From contig LR990730.1 in the NCBI GenBank assembly GCA_905142475.1, positions 2,046,001 through 2,110,000 on the forward strand: a DNA stretch of 64,000 nt. The letters are read 5' to 3'. The stretch comes from Xanthomonas hydrangeae (lineage in GTDB: Bacteria > Pseudomonadota > Gammaproteobacteria > Xanthomonadales > Xanthomonadaceae). Made by a program: the position numbers and the translations under genes. The notes below the pieces were generated by a model. It saw only the letters and a program-made list of their open reading frames with translations. It was not told where the DNA came from and did no database searches. This document shows, piece after piece, positions 60,675 through 64,000 of this stretch; positions within the stretch are counted from its first letter, which is position 1, and each line of letters begins with the position of its first letter.

Positions 60675-60751
60675 TGCGGGGTGGAGCAGTCTGGCAGCTC
60701 GTCGGGCTCATAACCCGAAGGTCGCAGGTTCAAATCCTGCCCCCGCTACCA
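60675..60751 (+). tRNA. tRNA-fMet (initiator, CAT)
   Basis: 77 nt. The anticodon loop CTCATAA sits on a stem with three consecutive G:C pairs (GGG/CCC), the initiator mark. The acceptor leaves positions 1 and 72 unpaired as T and T (E. coli has C and A). CCA is encoded. Position upstream of rimP-nusA-infB matches metY of E. coli. Confidence 0.95.
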
Positions 60752-60810
60752 AGTTTGAATTGCTGCTTTAATGCAGTTTGCTTTAGGGCAGCAGTTCATG
60801 TTCTTGGATC

Positions 60811-60836
60811 GCAAAGACGCATGTTCCCGTCTTTGC
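60811..60836 (+). promoter_or_regulatory. Leader hairpin after initiator tRNA
   Basis: GCAAAGACG and CGTCTTTGC pair over 9 bp with an 8-nt loop. No T-run follows. It may mark an RNase III or other processing site between tRNA and mRNA. Confidence 0.4.
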
Positions 60837-60867
60837 GCCGGCCCTGAGAGGTCGGGCTTTTTTCACG

Positions 60868-60896
60868 CAAGGGGCCCATCGGGCCCCTTGTTTTTT
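60868..60896 (+). terminator. Strong intrinsic terminator/attenuator before rimP
   Basis: CAAGGGGCCC-ATC-GGGCCCCTTG followed by TTTTTT: a 10-bp perfect stem, 3-nt loop and T6. It lies 66 bp ahead of the rimP start, so it either ends the tRNA transcript or partly attenuates the rimP-nusA-infB operon. Confidence 0.85.
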
Positions 60897-60962
60897 CCGG
60901 AACCGGAAAGTTTGCTGCCGGTTGCCGGGGTTCTACTGGCAATCATTTGATCAGGGCAGTCT

Positions 60963-61553
60963 GTGAGCGAAAAAGCGACCGAAATCGCGAATCTGCTGAG
61001 TCCAACGGTTGAGTCCTTGGGCTTGGAACTGCTGGGTGTGGAATATCTTCCCGCTCCAGGTGGCGCCACGTTGCGCCTGTATATCGATGTGCCGCTGGCC
61101 GAACAGCCCGAGCGTGTGATCAACGTCGATGACTGCGAGCGCGTTAGCCGCGAAGTCTCCGCCCAGCTCGACGTCGAAGATCCCATCACCGGCAACTACA
61201 CGCTTGAAGTGTCTTCGCCGGGTGTGGACCGCCCCTTGTTTACGCTTGAACAGTTCGCACGTCATGTCGGCGAGTCCGCAAAGATCGTGCTGAAGCTGGC
61301 GCAGGATGGTCGGCGCCGCTTTCAGGGCAAGATCCTGCGGATCGAGGCGGAGGCCGACGCCGTGGTGTTTGCCATCGACGGCAAGGATGTGCAGATCGGC
61401 TTCGACAACATCGACAAGGCGCGCATCCTGCCGGACTGGGTCGCTTTGGGCCTGGCGCCGCAAAAACCGAATAAGCCCGGCCCGAAAAAACCCGGGCACG
61501 AGAAGAAAAAACCATCCAACGAGTCGGCGGCTGGCAAGCCGCGCGCGGAGTGA
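60963..61553 (+). CDS. rimP: Ribosome maturation factor RimP
   Basis: 196 aa, GTG start at 60963. Helps 30S assembly. [40 protein letters not shown] and [16 protein letters not shown] are the family core, followed by the SH3-like domain. The C-terminal tail [14 protein letters not shown] is basic and longer than in E. coli. nusA follows in 4 bp. Confidence 0.95.
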   Translation: MSEKATEIANLLSPTVESLGLELLGVEYLPAPGGATLRLYIDVPLAEQPERVINVDDCERVSREVSAQLDVEDPITGNYTLEVSSPGVDRPLFTLEQFARHVGESAKIVLKLAQDGRRRFQGKILRIEAEADAVVFAIDGKDVQIGFDNIDKARILPDWVALGLAPQKPNKPGPKKPGHEKKKPSNESAAGKPRAE

Positions 61554-61557
61554 CTAA

Positions 61558-63069
61558 ATGAGCAAGGAACTTTTGCTGGTAGTGGATGCGGTGGCCAACG
61601 AAAAGGGCGTGCCGCGCGAAGTGATCTTCGATGCGATCGAGGCCGCGTTGGCTTCCGCAGCGAAGAAGCGCTATCCCGACCAGGACGTGCTGGCGCGCGT
61701 GACCATCGACCATAAGGACGGTAACTACGAAACCTACCGTCGTTGGGAAGTGGTCGCCGACGATGTAGTGATGGAATCCCCGGATCGCCAGGTGCGTCTG
61801 ATGGATGCCATCGACGAAGCCGACGGTGTGGATGTGGGCGACTACATCGAAGAACAGATCGAAAACCCGGATTTCGGCCGTATCGCCGCGCAGGCTGCCA
61901 AGCAGGTGATCGTGCAGCGTGTGCGCGAAGCCGAGCGTCAGCAGGTTGTGGACGCATGGAAGGACCGTGTCGGCGAGTTGATCACCGGTGTGGTCAAGCG
62001 TGCCGAGCGCGGCAATATCTTTGTCGATCTGGGCGGCAATGCCGAAGCCTTCATTCCGAAGGACAAGGGCATCCCGCGCGATGTGCTGCGTCCGGGCGAC
62101 CGCGTGCGCGGCTACCTGGCCGAAGTGCGTTCCGAACCACGTGGCCCGCAGCTGTTCATCAGCCGCGCCGCGCCGGAATTCATGATCGAGCTGTTCAAGC
62201 TCGAGGTGCCGGAAGTGGGCCAGGGCCTGGTCGAGATCAAGGCCTGTGCCCGCGATCCGGGCGACCGCGCCAAGATCGCGGTGATTGCGCACGACACCCG
62301 CACCGATCCGATCGGCGCTTGCATCGGTATGCGCGGTTCGCGCGTGCAGGCGGTGTCCAACGAGCTCAATGGCGAGCGCGTAGACATCGTGTTGTGGAAC
62401 GAGAACCCGGCCAACTTCGTCATCAATGCGATGGCGCCGGCCGAAGTGCAGTCGATCATCGTCGATGAAGACAAGCATTCGATGGACCTGGCTGTGGCAG
62501 AAGATCGCCTGGCCCAGGCGATCGGCAAGGGCGGCCAGAACGTGCGTCTGGCCAGCCGCCTGACCGGTTGGCAGCTCAACGTGATGACCGCCGACCAGGT
62601 GGCCGCCAAGTCCGAAGCCGAACAGACCTCCGCGCGCCAGTTGTTCATGGATCGCCTGGAAGTGGACGAAGAAATCGCAGCGATTCTGGTGACCGAAGGT
62701 TTCAATACGGTCGAAGAAATCGCCTACGTGCCGGTCGGCGAGTTGCTGGCGGTGGAAGGCTTCGACGAAGACATCGTCGAAGAGTTGCGTGCCCGTGCCC
62801 GCGATGCGCTGCTCAACGCCGCGCTGGCCGAGGAAGAAGGCCTGGAAGGAACTCAGCCCACCGAGGACCTGCTGGCGCTGGAGGGGATGGACGAGGAAAC
62901 GGCCTTTGCTCTGGCCGAGCACGGCGTGCGCACCAGCGAGGACTTGTCCGACCTGGCAGCGGACGAGATCGTCGACTTCGGCATTGAGGGCTTGACCCAG
63001 GAGCGCGCCGCGGCGCTGATCCTGGCGGCCCGCGCCGAGGAGATCGCCCGTTTGGAGCGCGGCGAATGA
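61558..63069 (+). CDS. nusA: Transcription termination/antitermination factor NusA
   Basis: 503 aa. N-terminal polymerase-binding domain (MSKELLLVVDAVANEKGV), S1 domain (ITGVVKRAERGNIFVDLGGN), two KH domains (GACIGMRGSRVQAVSNELNG and QAIGKGGQNVRLASRLTGW), then two acidic C-terminal repeats as in E. coli. Complete. Confidence 0.97.
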   Translation: MSKELLLVVDAVANEKGVPREVIFDAIEAALASAAKKRYPDQDVLARVTIDHKDGNYETYRRWEVVADDVVMESPDRQVRLMDAIDEADGVDVGDYIEEQIENPDFGRIAAQAAKQVIVQRVREAERQQVVDAWKDRVGELITGVVKRAERGNIFVDLGGNAEAFIPKDKGIPRDVLRPGDRVRGYLAEVRSEPRGPQLFISRAAPEFMIELFKLEVPEVGQGLVEIKACARDPGDRAKIAVIAHDTRTDPIGACIGMRGSRVQAVSNELNGERVDIVLWNENPANFVINAMAPAEVQSIIVDEDKHSMDLAVAEDRLAQAIGKGGQNVRLASRLTGWQLNVMTADQVAAKSEAEQTSARQLFMDRLEVDEEIAAILVTEGFNTVEEIAYVPVGELLAVEGFDEDIVEELRARARDALLNAALAEEEGLEGTQPTEDLLALEGMDEETAFALAEHGVRTSEDLSDLAADEIVDFGIEGLTQERAAALILAARAEEIARLERGE

Positions 63070-63164
63070 GCCGGCAATGAACCGCGCCCTGACCCCATCA
63101 GGGCTTAGAATCAGCGCTTCCCTTGCTCTGGGCGAGGGGGCGCCAACCAGATCATAGGATCCGA

Positions 63165-64000
63165 ATGTCGCAGCAAACCACCATCCGCAAGCTTGCCGAA
63201 CTGGTCAATACGCCGGTCGATAAACTGCTGGTTCAACTGGCCGAGGCCGGAATGAAGTTCAGCGGCCCCGACCAGGTCGTGACCAGCACCGAGAAGATGA
63301 AACTGCTTGGCTTCCTGCGTCGCACGCATGGCAAGGCCGAGACGCCTGCCGAAGCGGCAATCGAAGCAGCTAAGAAGATCACGCTCAATCGGCGCAAGCT
63401 GCAGGAAGTCACGGTCAGCGCCGGCCGCACCAAGACCACCGTCAACGTGGAAGTGCGGCAGAAGCGCACCTACGTGAAGTCAGAGAACGAAGGCAGCGGC
63501 CGTGCCGCGCCGATGACGCCGGACGAAGAGCGCGCCGACATCCTGGCCAAGCTCGCCGCATCGCGTCAGCGCAACCTCGACGAGCAGCAGGCGCTGGCCG
63601 AAAGCGACCGTGTGCGCGACGAAGCGATTCAGCGCAAGCGCGATGAAGAGCAGGCCGCGAAGGACCGTATCGAAGCCGAGCGCAAGGCTGCCGAGGAAGC
63701 CGCTGCGGCTGCCAGTGCGCCGGCGCCGGTTGCCGCCGCGCCTACGCCGTCTTCCGCTCCCGCAGCGCGTGCGCCGTCGTCGCCGTCTTCTGCACCGCGT
63801 CCGGCCCGTCCGGCTGGCGCATCGCCCGCCTCGCGTCCGGCCACGCCGGCACGTCCGGACGATCGCAATAATGCGGCCAAGCACAAGACGCGCGGTTCGC
63901 ACGTCATGGTGGCCGGCGTCGAGGACGACGATGCGACCAAGCGCTTTGCCGGGCAGTTGCATCTGTCCGCTGCCGATCGCGCGCGTCGTTCCAATGTGCG
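63165..64000 (+). CDS. infB: Translation initiation factor IF-2, 3' end outside window
   Basis: N-terminal part only. ATG at 63165 follows [31 protein letters not shown] is the IF2_N domain; next is the IF2-associated region, then a charged helix ([20 protein letters not shown]) and an Ala/Pro-rich linker. The GTPase domain lies beyond the window. It completes the rimP-nusA-infB order. Confidence 0.95.
   Translation, partial: MSQQTTIRKLAELVNTPVDKLLVQLAEAGMKFSGPDQVVTSTEKMKLLGFLRRTHGKAETPAEAAIEAAKKITLNRRKLQEVTVSAGRTKTTVNVEVRQKRTYVKSENEGSGRAAPMTPDEERADILAKLAASRQRNLDEQQALAESDRVRDEAIQRKRDEEQAAKDRIEAERKAAEEAAAAASAPAPVAAAPTPSSAPAARAPSSPSSAPRPARPAGASPASRPATPARPDDRNNAAKHKTRGSHVMVAGVEDDDATKRFAGQLHLSAADRARRSNV

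Larger units (their letters stand above)
60472..60962. other. Interval between nuoN and rimP holding tRNA-fMet and hairpins
   Basis: 491 bp with no protein gene. It contains the promoter and gene for the initiator tRNA and then a leader with a GCAAAGACG/CGTCTTTGC hairpin (60811-60836), a weak GCCC/GGGC-T6 hairpin (60841-60863) and a strong terminator (60868-60896). Confidence 0.7.

Overview
The window is an ordinary stretch of a high-GC gammaproteobacterial chromosome. Gene content, order and protein sequences point to Xanthomonas or a very close relative in the Lysobacteraceae. Two large TonB-dependent receptors, a FimV/HubP-like protein, the trpF / LysR / trpB-x-trpA block, and the order tpiA-secG-tRNA-Leu-nuoA..N-tRNA-fMet-rimP-nusA-infB all fit. 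The genus call is inference from recognition, not from a search. Genes are tightly packed, often with ATGA or GTGA stop/start overlaps. No phage, insertion sequence with a transposase, rRNA or CRISPR array is present.

Layout. 1-5117: two minus-strand TonB-dependent receptors, the first cut by the window edge, with a shared leader motif and operator-like dyads. 5.4-13.4 kb: housekeeping genes (mrp/apbC, dcd, rimO, greB), two tiny paralogous membrane proteins, a dienelactone hydrolase/HIT pair, a rhomboid protease and a gene-free block of four tandem palindromic repeats. 13.5-20.2 kb: a membrane/TPR-like protein, nudK, a small exported protein, a HerA-like ATPase and an MltD-type lytic transglycosylase. 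20.5-27 kb: SCO1-psd on the minus strand, then prmB, a small membrane protein, aroC, a D-2-hydroxyacid dehydrogenase and asd. 27-37.5 kb: fimV, a VOC protein, truA, trpF, a divergent LysR regulator, trpB, a small exported protein, trpA, accD and glmM. 37.6-44 kb: a 2OG-Fe(II) oxygenase, a four-gene operon linking a cupredoxin-like protein, a GGDEF/EAL protein, a DUF3034 protein and a globin lipoprotein, then an SDR. 44.1-64 kb: tpiA, secG, tRNA-Leu, all fourteen Complex I genes (nuoA-N), initiator tRNA, rimP, nusA and the start of infB.

How the parts work together. nuoA-N encodes the whole proton-pumping NADH:quinone oxidoreductase. It is flanked by translation and transcription genes in the arrangement tRNA-fMet-rimP-nusA-infB. 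trpF, trpB and trpA cover the last part of tryptophan synthesis, and the LysR gene divergent from trpB is their likely regulator. aroC (chorismate) and asd (aspartate family) add further amino-acid steps.

Most interesting items. The 38.8-43.1 kb operon looks like an uncharacterised copper/heme-linked cyclic-di-GMP signalling module. The 12.6-13.4 kb block is a tandem array of 102-bp near-perfect palindromes. An unknown exported protein is translationally embedded between trpB and trpA. A 199-bp element has 22-bp perfect terminal inverted repeats. Coordinates are read by eye; start sites were chosen from ribosome-binding sites, overlaps and family length.
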